Assembly: GCF_000472425.1 (NCBI RefSeq)
Contig: NZ_AXAI01000001.1
Span: forward strand, 666,134-730,133
Direction of reading: 5' to 3'
Source of the DNA: Bradyrhizobium sp. Tv2a-2
GTDB lineage: Bacteria > Pseudomonadota > Alphaproteobacteria > Rhizobiales > Xanthobacteraceae
DNA length: 64,000 nt
Part shown: positions 40,955 through 50,009 of the stretch, piece after piece
Layout: the number at the start of each line of letters is the position of its first letter
Position numbering within the stretch: position 1 is the stretch's first letter
The notes under the pieces: generated by a model
What the model was told of the DNA's origin: nothing
Database searches by the model: none
Seen by the model: the letters and a program-made list of their open reading frames with translations, nothing else
Translations under genes and position numbers: made by a program

Positions 40955-42709
40955 GTGCAACAGGACCTAACAACGCAGGTTCAGCACGGGCGAGCCCAAA
41001 TCGACTTGACGCGGTGGGCTGGCTCGATTGGGCTCACGGTCGCGATCGGCATCGTCTATTTCGTGGCGGCGCGGCTCAGCCTTGCCCTGCTGACCCAACC
41101 CGAGGGGGTTGCCGTCTTCTGGCCCGCCGCCGGTATATCCGCTGGTGTCCTGATCGCTCTCGGGCAAAGCGCGCGATGGCCGGTCGTCATCGGCACGATG
41201 ATTGCAACCATCGTCGCAAATCTTCTCGGCGACCGAAATCTCTGGGGCGCCGTTCTGTTCGCCTTGTGCAACGCAGCAGAGGCCGTGCTCGCGGCATGGC
41301 TCGTCGGGCATTTCCACGGTCCGGATTTCAGACTGAGCAAGCTATCCAACGTCGTGGGGCTGATAGCGGCAGCGGTTGCGGGAACCGCTGTCTCCGGGGT
41401 TGGCGGGGCCTTAACGTTCAAGTTGTTTCATAGCGCGACGACGCCGATATTGACGACCTGGTATCACTGGTTTGCGTCAGACGCGCTGGGAATCATCACC
41501 GTAGCGCCACTCCTGATAGAGCTTGCCTCGGCTGCGCGTGACCGGCCTCCGGTGAGCGAGCTTGTCGAAGGTAGCCTGGCTGTCGCGGCGCTGGCCGTGG
41601 TGAGTGCGATCGCCATTTTTCTCGAATCGGAGCTTCTGGCGAATGTCGGGCCGGTCGCCGTGCTGTTGGCACCGCTGCTTTGGCTTGCCGCGCGCTGCCG
41701 GCCGGTTTTTGCTGCGGCAGCGGCGCTCATCATTAGCCTTTCGATCGTTTGGACGACCACCTTCGGTATCGGCTATTTCGGTAATCCGGATATTCCCATG
41801 ACCGAGCGCGTGCTGGCGGCGCAGGTGAGCATTTTGCTTGTAACGGTCGCCGCCTCGGTTCTCGCCGCGCTGTTTGCGGAAATCCGGGACAAAAGGAAGT
41901 TGGCCGAAGCTGCCCTGCACGCCAGCGAAACACAACGGTATCTCATCGAAACCGAGAGGCTTGCCGCACTCGGCCGTCTCGTCGCAGGGGTAGCGCACGA
42001 GCTCAATAGCCCGGTCGGTATCAGCCTGACGGTGGCCTCGACGCTTGCGCGCCGTTGCGCGAACTTTGCTGACCAAATCCTCTCCGGCCCGGTGCGGCGT
42101 TCCCGGCTTGCCGAGTTTACCAACGGTTGTGGCGACGCCGCAAACCAGCTCGTTACGAATCTCCAGCGAGCGGCTGAACTGATTCAGTCATTCAAGCAAG
42201 TCTCGGCGGATCGCAGCCATGCTGGCCGGCGCACCTTTGATCTCAAATTTGCGACGGAGCAGATCGTCGCCAGTGTACGGCCGGGACTGCCGAAGGATCG
42301 GAATTCGGTTGCGCTCGAGATACCCTTCGACATCGTCCTGGACAGTTACCCGGGTGCTTACGGGCAGGTGCTGACCAACCTGATCTTCAACGCCATCACC
42401 CACGGCTTCGCCGACGGGCCCCCGGGCCATGTGTTGATCAAGGCACGTCGCCTCGGCCTGGAGCAGGTAGAGATCACCTTCTCGGATGACGGTGTCGGCA
42501 TTCCGGAAGATATTCAACGTCACGTCTTTGATCCTTTCTTCACGACCAGACGCGCGCTCGGCAGTACCGGCCTCGGACTCTACATCGTCCATAACCTGGT
42601 GACGGATCAACTCGGTGGTCGCATCACGCTCGTCTCTGCGCCGGGAAAGGGCACGACCATTTGCATGACCCTTCCGCTGCTTGCCCCGGGCACCCAGTTG
42701 CCGACGTAG
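40955..42709 (+). CDS. MASE1-domain membrane sensor histidine kinase
   Basis: The protein has 584 residues with a GTG start at 40955 and GGGAGGAG about nine bases before it. Residues about 15-310 are a MASE1 sensor of eight or more helices (IVYFVAARLSLALLTQPEGVAVFWPAAGISAGVLIALG, FALCNAAEAVLAAWLV, WYHWFASDALGIITVAPLL). The kinase part follows: H-box RLVAGVAHELNSPVGISL, N-box NLIFNAITHGFADG, G1 FSDDGVGIPED and G2 GSTGLGLYIVHNLV. No response regulator is adjacent, so it is an orphan kinase. It converges on the IalB gene. Confidence 0.93.
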   Translation: MQQDLTTQVQHGRAQIDLTRWAGSIGLTVAIGIVYFVAARLSLALLTQPEGVAVFWPAAGISAGVLIALGQSARWPVVIGTMIATIVANLLGDRNLWGAVLFALCNAAEAVLAAWLVGHFHGPDFRLSKLSNVVGLIAAAVAGTAVSGVGGALTFKLFHSATTPILTTWYHWFASDALGIITVAPLLIELASAARDRPPVSELVEGSLAVAALAVVSAIAIFLESELLANVGPVAVLLAPLLWLAARCRPVFAAAAALIISLSIVWTTTFGIGYFGNPDIPMTERVLAAQVSILLVTVAASVLAALFAEIRDKRKLAEAALHASETQRYLIETERLAALGRLVAGVAHELNSPVGISLTVASTLARRCANFADQILSGPVRRSRLAEFTNGCGDAANQLVTNLQRAAELIQSFKQVSADRSHAGRRTFDLKFATEQIVASVRPGLPKDRNSVALEIPFDIVLDSYPGAYGQVLTNLIFNAITHGFADGPPGHVLIKARRLGLEQVEITFSDDGVGIPEDIQRHVFDPFFTTRRALGSTGLGLYIVHNLVTDQLGGRITLVSAPGKGTTICMTLPLLAPGTQLPT

Positions 42710-42730
42710 CCCGTGCTCGAATTCGCAAAG

Positions 42731-43411
42731 CTATTTTCCGTTGCCTTCGCCCGCGGGCCGTTCCCAATCTTTTTCGAGCTTCTGCTCATAGATTTGAGCA
42801 GCAAGGCCTTGCCGAGCTTTTGCAAAGTTGTCGAGGGACAGGGAAGCGATGACGGTAACGACATTGGAATTGACGGCTTCCAGAGAAAGCATCCTGCCGG
42901 CTTCAAGTTCGTGCAGGAAATTCTGCTCGGGAACAGTTGCCGCCACACATCCATTTGCCAGGCAAATCGTGTAAGGAACGAGCATCGGGCTACCCTTGTC
43001 CACGGTAAGCCTGATACCCGGCTGCAGAAAATTTCCTGTCGGGACGAAGATCTGCAATCGTGCGACGGACGCATCTTCGCGTTCGATAAGATCAACCCTG
43101 AGCATTATTTGGCCCAGGTCGGACCTGCCTTCAATGGATGTGCGGCAGACCATTTTCGTGTCGGCACCCTGCGCGCCCCGGAAGCACAGTTTCCTCCAGG
43201 CCGAATAGGTGAGGCTGGGAAGTTTCTGCTGTCCTCGCGCGGCGATATCGGCCTCGGAAAAATCGGCCGCTGCGGGCACGTCGCCGAACGGGACGACTTG
43301 TTGGCTACTGGCAACCGTCGTGGCCATCGACATCCCCAGCGCGATGAAGGCAGCGGCGACCAGACGCGTTGCTTTGGAACTGTTGATTGATCGGACGGTT
43401 TGGAGACTCAT
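42731..43411 (-). CDS. Invasion-associated locus B (IalB) family secreted protein
   Basis: The protein has 226 residues, with GGAGGGG before ATG. A signal peptide extends to about residue 36 (FIALGMSMATTVASSQQ). The IalB domain shows the pattern W-R-K-L-C-F-R-G, C-R-T, the strand PTGNFLQPGIRLTVDKG, and YTICLANGCVAATVPEQNFLHELEAG with paired Cys. IalB was named for Bartonella invasion of erythrocytes, but free-living alphaproteobacteria carry many paralogues of unknown envelope function. It is the second gene after an alpha/beta hydrolase (32 bp upstream). Confidence 0.92.
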   Translation of the reverse strand: MSLQTVRSINSSKATRLVAAAFIALGMSMATTVASSQQVVPFGDVPAAADFSEADIAARGQQKLPSLTYSAWRKLCFRGAQGADTKMVCRTSIEGRSDLGQIMLRVDLIEREDASVARLQIFVPTGNFLQPGIRLTVDKGSPMLVPYTICLANGCVAATVPEQNFLHELEAGRMLSLEAVNSNVVTVIASLSLDNFAKARQGLAAQIYEQKLEKDWERPAGEGNGK

Positions 43412-43443
43412 TGCAAACCCCTCCTACAAACAGACAGATGCTT

Positions 43444-44331
43444 CTATCGATGGTTTTTCAGAAATTCGGATACCAGGGGAGCCCATAGGTGTACGGCATC
43501 GGCCGAATCGATCATGAAGTGGCCGTCTTCTCCGAAATCCGGCAAGAGTTGATATTCGACGTTACCGCCTGCGGCCTGAAAAGCCGTCCTCAATCGCTTC
43601 GTAAGCTCGGGCCCGAAGTAGCTGTCGTTATGCGAATAAATCCATAGCATCGGTATTCTGGCCGTTCGTCCGAACTGCGCCGCTGCTTCGACAAGATTGT
43701 CCGGGGCGCAATTGTTGTTGGGCTTTCCGTTGAAGTGGCCGCCGCGCCCGGCCGCAAAGCCAACAATGGCACGCACTGCGGCCGGATTCTGGCTGGCAAG
43801 CGCGATCGCACCCCAGCCGCCGCCGGATTGACCGACGACAACCACTTCATCCCGTTTGATGAATGGCTGGACCGACATGTATTCGATCACCCACCTGTCG
43901 ATCGAGGCAATCGCCAGTCCGGCATCTCGAAAGTTGGCGTCCGAACAATCGCCGACACCTGAGAAAAAGAGTCCGAATAGGCCTCGCTCGGGGATTTCGA
44001 TCGCGGTGGCGCCATATCCTGGACGCACGGGCGCGACGACGACGTAGCCCTGCCTGGCAAACCAGATCGCCGCATCGCGAAACTCGATTACGGGAAAGAA
44101 GCTTCTTTCCTTCGCATCAAGGGAAACTCCGTGGTTTATCACCAGAAGCGGAAATGGCCCGTCGCCAACGGGACGGATCACGTACGCCAACATTGGAACG
44201 ACTGAAGGAATTGCCCAGATCTCTTCGCGGAGCTTTTCCGCATCGGTATTTTGCGCGGTTTCACCGGCTGCGGCGAAGGCATTTGACAACAGGGGCAGAA
44301 CCAGGGCGATCAGTCGTATCAGGCGCATCAT
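43444..44331 (-). CDS. Secreted alpha/beta hydrolase (dienelactone hydrolase/dipeptidyl peptidase-like)
   Basis: The protein has 295 residues from the ATG at 44331, which opens the signal peptide MMRLIRLIALVLPLLSNAFAAAG and has GAGGGG upstream; longer frames lack this. The alpha/beta-hydrolase core includes FPLLVINHGVS (oxyanion region), VVVVGQSGGGWGAIALAS (nucleophile elbow G-x-S-x-G), WIYSHNDSYFGPE (acid) and DGHFMID (catalytic His). It is probably a periplasmic esterase. Co-transcription with IalB is likely, a pairing I do not recall as standard. Confidence 0.88.
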   Translation of the reverse strand: MMRLIRLIALVLPLLSNAFAAAGETAQNTDAEKLREEIWAIPSVVPMLAYVIRPVGDGPFPLLVINHGVSLDAKERSFFPVIEFRDAAIWFARQGYVVVAPVRPGYGATAIEIPERGLFGLFFSGVGDCSDANFRDAGLAIASIDRWVIEYMSVQPFIKRDEVVVVGQSGGGWGAIALASQNPAAVRAIVGFAAGRGGHFNGKPNNNCAPDNLVEAAAQFGRTARIPMLWIYSHNDSYFGPELTKRLRTAFQAAGGNVEYQLLPDFGEDGHFMIDSADAVHLWAPLVSEFLKNHR

Positions 44332-44592
44332 GAACCCCTCCCCTTTTGCCCGTTCAACAGCACCCCGACCATAAAGAGCGATGGGCTCATCCACTATGCG
44401 AACTCGGCAGAAAGGTGGGCCCGAGCACCAGATCGGGAACGCAAAGAGGCGGCGTCGGCTACGGGTCGCCGTCACTTCGCTGATGAGACACCAACCGCGC
44501 GCTTTCCTTCGCGAAGAGTCCCGGTCCCCGCGTCGGACATCAGATTGGCGAAGGCCGTCGGCTCGAAGTCGGCCTGCCCTGATCAAAGGGTC

Positions 44593-45474
44593 TTAAGTCA
44601 GCTCCGCACATACGGACAGGAAGCCCTGAATGCAGGGATTCGTATTCATCGACTGCCATACGAGGAGCTGATCGACCATCGGCGGATTGTCGACGGTCTT
44701 GAAGACGGCGCCTTTGACCTGGGCCTTCTGCATCGAGCCGGGAACGAAGGCCACGCCGAGCCCCGCCGCCACAAGGTTCACGATTGTCTGCTGGAGATAA
44801 ACCTCCAGGCCGATCTTCGGCGTGAAGCCTGCTGACTGGCACCGCTGGACGACGCCGTCGTGCAGGGATGGCGCCTGGTCTCTTGGAACGATCAGGAAAC
44901 TCTCGGTCGACAGCGTTCGCACCTTCAGCCGGCGAACCCGCGAGAGCTTGTGATTGAACGGAAGCACGACGCTCATGGGCTCGCGCAACAGCGGCCGTGA
45001 CATGGTGTCCGGCCCGTCGAGACCAGGGAAACTGATTCCGAGATCAATCTCGCCCTCCCGCAATGCGCGTTCGAGGACAACCGGCATCATTTCACGGACG
45101 CGGAATTCCACGTTCGGAAATGCCACCTTGTAGCGCCGCGTCAGGGCCGGCACGACGCTGTAGGCGGCACACATCGTGAAGCCCAGGCTGAGCTGACCAG
45201 TCTCTCCGCGGCGCGCGGCCACCACGTTGCGCTGTGCAAGCGCCGCGAGGCGAAGGACTTCCCTGGCATCGATGAGCAGCTGCCTGCCGGCGGCAGTGAG
45301 CGTCACGCCCTTCGGACCACGCTCAAACAGCTTGGTTCCCAGTTCCGTCTCCAAACCGGCGATCTGCCGCGACAGCGGCGGTTGCGTCATGTGCAGACGT
45401 TCGGCTGCTCGCCCGAAATTGCCGGCGTCCGCAAGCTCGCAGAAGTAACGGAGCTGGTTGAGGGTCATGGGCAT
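44593..45474 (-). CDS. LysR-family transcriptional regulator
   Basis: The protein has 293 residues (start at 45474 or the Met at 45468). The LysR helix-turn-helix is MTLNQLRYFCELADAGNFGRAAERLHMTQPPLSRQIAGLETELGTKLFERGPKGVTLTAAG. The effector domain follows, ending LLVWQSMNTNPCIQGFL. The TQPPLSRQIAGLE form belongs to the CynR/BenM-like group that often senses aromatic or organic acids. It is divergent from an AEC carrier, which it probably controls. Confidence 0.93.
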   Translation of the reverse strand: MPMTLNQLRYFCELADAGNFGRAAERLHMTQPPLSRQIAGLETELGTKLFERGPKGVTLTAAGRQLLIDAREVLRLAALAQRNVVAARRGETGQLSLGFTMCAAYSVVPALTRRYKVAFPNVEFRVREMMPVVLERALREGEIDLGISFPGLDGPDTMSRPLLREPMSVVLPFNHKLSRVRRLKVRTLSTESFLIVPRDQAPSLHDGVVQRCQSAGFTPKIGLEVYLQQTIVNLVAAGLGVAFVPGSMQKAQVKGAVFKTVDNPPMVDQLLVWQSMNTNPCIQGFLSVCAELT

Positions 45475-45487
45475 ACCGAAAAGGTAT
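45473..45487. promoter_or_regulatory. LysR-type operator (T-N11-A) at the LysR/AEC junction
   Basis: ATACC-GAAAA-GGTAT is a perfect 5-bp inverted repeat that fits the LysR consensus T-N11-A. It overlaps the start codon of the LysR gene and lies about 90 bp upstream of the AEC gene, so it would suit autorepression. Binding is inferred. Confidence 0.5.
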
Positions 45488-45575
45488 CATAATTGACAAA
45501 TTCAGTATTAGAATTGCATCGCATGGTCGGCTAGGCAAGCCCCCTCCTGCAAGCCCCTCCTGGAGGAGTTTCGCC

Positions 45576-46508
45576 ATGCTGACCGCCATCCTGACCGTCA
45601 TCCCGATCTTTGCGGTGATCATCGCCGGGTTTACCTGCGGCAGGTTCGCCCTGCTCGGCCCAAGCGCGAGCGTCGAGCTCAACCGGTTCGTCGTTTATCT
45701 TGCGTTGCCGGCTCTTCTGTTCGAAGTGCTGGTCAATGCTGATTGGCGGACCCTGTTCCAGCCTGGCTTCACCATCGCTTTCGCCGTCGGAGCCTTTGGG
45801 ATTTTCGGCCTGACGCTCGCCGTGCGGATCAAGCGGGGACATTCTCTCTCGGACGCCGCAATCGATGGTCTGAACGCCGGCTATGCGAACGCGGGCTACA
45901 TCGGAATTCCCCTTTGCGAGACCGTGTTTGGACGAGAAATTCTTCCTCTCGCCACCATCGCAGTCCTTCTCACCGTTTGCGTCCTGTTTGCTGTCGCGTT
46001 GATCGTCATCGAAATCGGACGCCAGAACGAGGCCCAGCCGCATCATCTCGCGCTGAAGGTGGCGGGGTCGCTGGCACGCAATCCACTGCTGATCGCACCG
46101 GTGTTGGGCTTTGCTTGGTCGTCGACCGGCCTGCCATTGCCGATGGCACTAAAGACGTTCGTTCACATGCTGGCCGGAAGCGCGACCCCGTGTGCACTGG
46201 TGTCGCTGGGCCTGTTTCTTTCGGCAAGGAAGACGGCGGGAAGCCGGCCAAGCCGGGCGGCCTTCGTCTTCACCGGGCTGAAATTGCTCGGCCAACCCGC
46301 GCTCACTGCAGCCGCGGCCCTTCTGTTCCGGCTCTCGCCGGGCGTAGCGGGCATGGCCGTGCTGATGGCAGCGCTTCCGACGGGCACCGGGCCGTTCATG
46401 CTCGCTGAGTATTACGATCGTGAGGCGGCCATCACATCGCACACGATTCTGCTCTCGACGGCTGCATCCGTCGTGAGCCTGGCCGCCTGGATCCTTTTGA
46501 TCAAATAG
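45576..46508 (+). CDS. AEC (auxin efflux carrier) family transporter
   Basis: The protein has 310 residues, with TGGAGGAG eight bases before ATG. Ten hydrophobic helices are expected, in two halves. PIFAVIIAGFTCGRF, LNRFVVYLALPALLFEVL and DGLNAGYANAGYIGIPLCETVFG (N-x-G-Y-x-G-x-P motif of the AEC family) are diagnostic. Bacterial members carry malonate, malate or other organic acids. The divergent LysR gene and the T-N11-A site support substrate-induced expression. Confidence 0.92.
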   Translation: MLTAILTVIPIFAVIIAGFTCGRFALLGPSASVELNRFVVYLALPALLFEVLVNADWRTLFQPGFTIAFAVGAFGIFGLTLAVRIKRGHSLSDAAIDGLNAGYANAGYIGIPLCETVFGREILPLATIAVLLTVCVLFAVALIVIEIGRQNEAQPHHLALKVAGSLARNPLLIAPVLGFAWSSTGLPLPMALKTFVHMLAGSATPCALVSLGLFLSARKTAGSRPSRAAFVFTGLKLLGQPALTAAAALLFRLSPGVAGMAVLMAALPTGTGPFMLAEYYDREAAITSHTILLSTAASVVSLAAWILLIK

Positions 46509-46701
46509 CAGGAATAAACCGAGCGCATCGCGGCTGTCAGCATCGAACGCCGCGAGTGCACCCGGGAGATCGGCGGACTTGCCCAAAAGCACGAGGCGAA
46601 CGTGACGTTCGCTACGCCTGTAACGTTTTCGTCTGCCGGCGAAATCGCTCTGTAGTGCGGCTCCGGCTACGCCACCGTTCTCGTTTTGAGAGAGCAGTGA
46701 A

Positions 46702-48087
46702 ATGACATCCATGGACATCGGCAACTCGCAAAACGAGTCCTCCGAATTCGGGCTCCCTGTCTCCAACCATCCATTGACGGCGGGCGACTATAAGACTCTT
46801 GCCTTGGCCGCGCTCGGCGGGGCATTGGAATTCTACGACTTTGTCATTTTCGTTTTCTTTGCCCAGGCGCTGGGGCAGTTGTTCTTTCCACCGGAGATCC
46901 CGGATTGGCTGCGCCAGTTCCAGACCTTTGGCGTCTTTGCGGTCGGCTACTTTGTCCGTCCGTTGGGCGGCATTTTTATCGCCCATTTTGGCGATCTGCT
47001 CGGCCGCAAGCGGATGTTCACCGTCAGCATCCTGATGATGGCCGCCGCCACACTCGGAATGGGGTTGCTGCCGGCTTATTCCGAGATTGGCGCATGGGCT
47101 CCGTTCGCGCTGATCCTGCTGCGCATCGTGCAGGGCGCAGCCGTGGGCGGCGAAGTGCCCGGCGCCTGGGTCTTCGTGTCCGAACACGCTCCGGCAAACC
47201 GCATCGGCTTTGCCTGCGGCACCCTGACGGCCGGGCTTACCGCCGGCATCCTGCTCGGGTCCACGGTCGCCACGACGCTCAACAGCTATTTTACCCCGGC
47301 CGAGATTTCGACCTGGGCCTGGCGGCTGCCCTTCGTGTTAGGCGGCATAGTCGGTTTGTGTTCGGTCTATTTGCGCCAGCTGCTCGAGGAGACTCCGATC
47401 TTCAAGGAGATGCAGGCGCGGAAGGCACTGGCCGCCGAGCTGCCGCTGAAGGCTGTGATACGCGATCATGGCCGCGCGGTGATCGTGTCGATGTTGCTGA
47501 CCTGGCTGCTTTCGGCAGCGATCGTGGTCATCATCCTGATGACGCCGTCATTGCTGCAAAAAATGCAGGGCGTGCCAATGGCCACGGCACTGCGGGCGAA
47601 CAACGTCGCCACCTTGGGCTTGACCATCGGTTGCATCATCGCCGGCGCGATCATCGACCGGTTGGGCGCCGGGCGTTTCTTTGCCTTCGGTAGCCTTCTG
47701 CTCGGCGTCAGCACTTGGCTGTTCTATACCAAGGGTGCCACCGAGCCTTCCCTTCTGCTGCCGCTCTATGCGCTGACCGGACTGCTCGTCGGCATCGTCG
47801 GCGGCGTCCCCTACGTCATGGTCCGCGCCTTCCCCGCAGCGATCCGCTTCACCGGTCTGTCCTTCTCCTACAACGTCTCCTATGCGATCTTTGGCGGACT
47901 GACACCCATGTTCGTCTCCTTGTTGGTGCCCTGGGCGCCTCTGGCGCATCTTTATTACTTGCTTGCGCTGTGCGCCCTTGGCTGTGCGGTGGGGCTTGCA
48001 ATGTGGCGCGGCGAGCAGCGTGAGAGCAAGGCGTCGCTGTTCGCGCGCTTGAAGGATTTGCTGCACATCTCTCCCATCTCCCCCTAG
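46702..48087 (+). CDS. MFS transporter of the metabolite:H+ symporter (MHS) type
   Basis: The protein has 461 residues and about 12 helices. The beginning KTLALAALGGALEFYDFVIFVFFAQALGQLFFP and FAVGYFVRPLGGIFIAHFGDLLGRKRMFTVSILMMAAAT are classical MHS sequences (the R-P-L-G-G and G-D-L-L-G-R-K-R loops), as in the ProP, KgtP and citrate carriers. VQGAAVGGEVPGAWVFVSEHAPANRIG follows. It imports an organic acid or compatible solute with protons. It is oriented like the AEC gene, 193 bp downstream of it. Confidence 0.92.
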   Translation: MTSMDIGNSQNESSEFGLPVSNHPLTAGDYKTLALAALGGALEFYDFVIFVFFAQALGQLFFPPEIPDWLRQFQTFGVFAVGYFVRPLGGIFIAHFGDLLGRKRMFTVSILMMAAATLGMGLLPAYSEIGAWAPFALILLRIVQGAAVGGEVPGAWVFVSEHAPANRIGFACGTLTAGLTAGILLGSTVATTLNSYFTPAEISTWAWRLPFVLGGIVGLCSVYLRQLLEETPIFKEMQARKALAAELPLKAVIRDHGRAVIVSMLLTWLLSAAIVVIILMTPSLLQKMQGVPMATALRANNVATLGLTIGCIIAGAIIDRLGAGRFFAFGSLLLGVSTWLFYTKGATEPSLLLPLYALTGLLVGIVGGVPYVMVRAFPAAIRFTGLSFSYNVSYAIFGGLTPMFVSLLVPWAPLAHLYYLLALCALGCAVGLAMWRGEQRESKASLFARLKDLLHISPISP

Positions 48088-48284
48088 CGAACCGTGCGAC
48101 CGTGAGGCCCCAACAGATATTGCAGGGGCCGATCGTCGGCAGCCGCAGCTCTGCCTGTCGATCTGACGGTGATGCCCGACCACCTGCTCCTTCGTCATGT
48201 TGCTGGTCGGGGCGTTGACGCCGTCGCGCGGGAACACGACATATCCTGTACCGCGGGTTCCAGGTCAGCGCTCAGGAGCAAGAT

Positions 48285-49484
48285 ATGAACGTGCCGCCAC
48301 GCACCGATTCCGCCACCCCATGGTCCGATAGCGACGTTTCGCACTGGCTGGCAAACGACACGCGCGATCAGCGCTTCATTGACAACATTTTCGCCGAGCT
48401 GTGTGTCCGGCTCCAGAGAGCCGGCATTCCGGTCAAGCGGGCAACGCTTCATGTCCTGATCTACCACCCGCAATGGCTCGGCGCCCGGATCGCGTGGGCC
48501 GACGGCATGCGTGAGGCAGAGATCATGCGGTTCGATTACGATGTCAGGGGGCGATCCGAATACATCGGCAGTCCTGCCAACGAAATCCAGGACGGAGCTA
48601 CCGAGCTGCGCGAGAATCTCGAACGGGATCGGTCACTGGGGCGCAAGCACGCCGTCTACGACGAGATGCGCGCGCAAGGCTTGACCGACTATGTGGCGTG
48701 GCCGCTCTACCATACGCTCGGCAAGCGGCATATCGTGACCTTTGCAACTGACCGTCCCGGCGGTTTCGACGACGGGCATATCGCCGGCCTGCTAAAGCTG
48801 TTGCCGGTTCTGGCGCTGGTCAGCGAAATCCGCATCAAGAACCGGCTGGCGCGAACCTTGCTCGAAACCTATGTCGGGTCCCACGCCGGCGAGCTTATTC
48901 TGGCCGGCGCCACCAGGCGCGGAAACGGGACGACGGTACGCGCCGCGATCATGATCTGCGATCTGCGCGATTTCACCCGGATCTCCGATAACTGGCCGCG
49001 CGATGACGTCATCGATCTTCTGAACGACTATTTCGATGCGATATCGGAGCCGATCACCCGACATGGCGGCGAAATCCTGAAATTCATGGGAGACGGCCTG
49101 CTCGCTATCTTCCCGCTCAGCCAGCCCGCCGCCTGCGCAAACCTGCTGCATGCCGTGGCGGAAGCCCGTCAGGCCATGGCTGCCCTGAACGAAAGGAACA
49201 ACGAGATCGGCCGTGCGCCGATGAATTATGGTATCGGCCTCCACGTCGGAGACGTCATGTACGGCAATATCGGCTCCCAGACCCGGCTCGACTTCACCGT
49301 GATCGGTCCTGCGGTCAACATGGCTTCGCGTCTCGAGGCCCTCACCAAACAATTGGGAAAGACAGTGCTGTTGTCCCGTGCGTTCGCCGACTTTGTCGAA
49401 CGCGACTTCGATCTCGAACGCGTCGGCGAATATCCGGTGCGCGGCTTCAGCGACCCTATCGAGCTGTTTGCGTATCACGGCTGA
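48285..49484 (+). CDS. Class III adenylate/guanylate cyclase
   Basis: The protein has 399 residues, with AGGAG before ATG. Residues 1-200 are a sensor-like region without membrane helices (DVSHWLANDTRDQRFIDNIFAELCVRLQRAGIPVKRATLHVLIYHPQW, typical of rhizobial cyclases). The cyclase homology domain starts near 218 with AIMICDLRDFTRISDNWPRDD (first metal Asp), then HGGEILKFMGDGLLAIF (second Asp) and DFTVIGPAVNMASRLE (adenine-specifying and transition-state residues). All catalytic residues look intact, so cAMP production is expected. Monocistronic. Confidence 0.92.
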   Translation: MNVPPRTDSATPWSDSDVSHWLANDTRDQRFIDNIFAELCVRLQRAGIPVKRATLHVLIYHPQWLGARIAWADGMREAEIMRFDYDVRGRSEYIGSPANEIQDGATELRENLERDRSLGRKHAVYDEMRAQGLTDYVAWPLYHTLGKRHIVTFATDRPGGFDDGHIAGLLKLLPVLALVSEIRIKNRLARTLLETYVGSHAGELILAGATRRGNGTTVRAAIMICDLRDFTRISDNWPRDDVIDLLNDYFDAISEPITRHGGEILKFMGDGLLAIFPLSQPAACANLLHAVAEARQAMAALNERNNEIGRAPMNYGIGLHVGDVMYGNIGSQTRLDFTVIGPAVNMASRLEALTKQLGKTVLLSRAFADFVERDFDLERVGEYPVRGFSDPIELFAYHG

Positions 49485-49749
49485 AACAACCGTTCATCCA
49501 GCCGTCTTGCCCTGCGATTCCGTGCTATGCTGAGATATGGACGGTCAACCGGAGCCCTCGTTGCAACGGACGCAGTTCAAGATCGACATCCAGCCGGATG
49601 AGCCGGACATGGCGGCAAATTGACGAGCTGCAATCGGCTCGCGTTCCTTACGCGAATTTAAGCTGTCGGATCCAGCCCGGCGTCCTATATGCATGATGAG
49701 AGGAACGCTCAAGGGTCTTACCAACCCAATGAGTGAAGGAAGATCGTCA

Positions 49750-49854
49750 ATGTTAGTCGAAGGCGCTGCGTTCGCGGTAGGTCTGATGATGGTTTTGGTT
49801 CCCACATACCTCATGTTCGCCGAACACGTCAGAGAAGCGAAGCGCTCACAATAA
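49750..49854 (+). CDS. Small hydrophobic peptide (possible membrane microprotein)
   Basis: A frame of 34 residues, MLVEGAAFAVGLMMVLVPTYL followed by MFAEHVREAKRSQ, has GAAGGAAG seven bases before ATG (an upstream in-frame ATG at 49729 gives 41 residues). It would be a single transmembrane helix with a basic C-terminus. It lies in the 525-base gap between the cyclase and the acyl-CoA ligase end. I do not know the family; coding status is suggested only by the ribosome binding site and composition. Confidence 0.4.
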   Translation: MLVEGAAFAVGLMMVLVPTYLMFAEHVREAKRSQ

Positions 49855-50009
49855 AGTCTCTGCAAATATAGCCGCGGCCCGCGGCTGCGAGGCGCCGGGC
49901 GGGCACCACTGCACGTGGTGACCCGCGCCAAGTGCGAGTAACGAACGAGCTGAGATAGCGCGAGGCGTTCCGCTGAACGCGGATTTGCGAGTCCGCCGTT
50001 TCCGGGAGA

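Noticed and set aside
40804..41433. A frame with a Lys-Pro-Ala repeat reading into the MASE1 kinase
   Set aside because: Only the tandem repeat gives it a protein-like look; beyond it the frame is out of phase with the kinase and meaningless.
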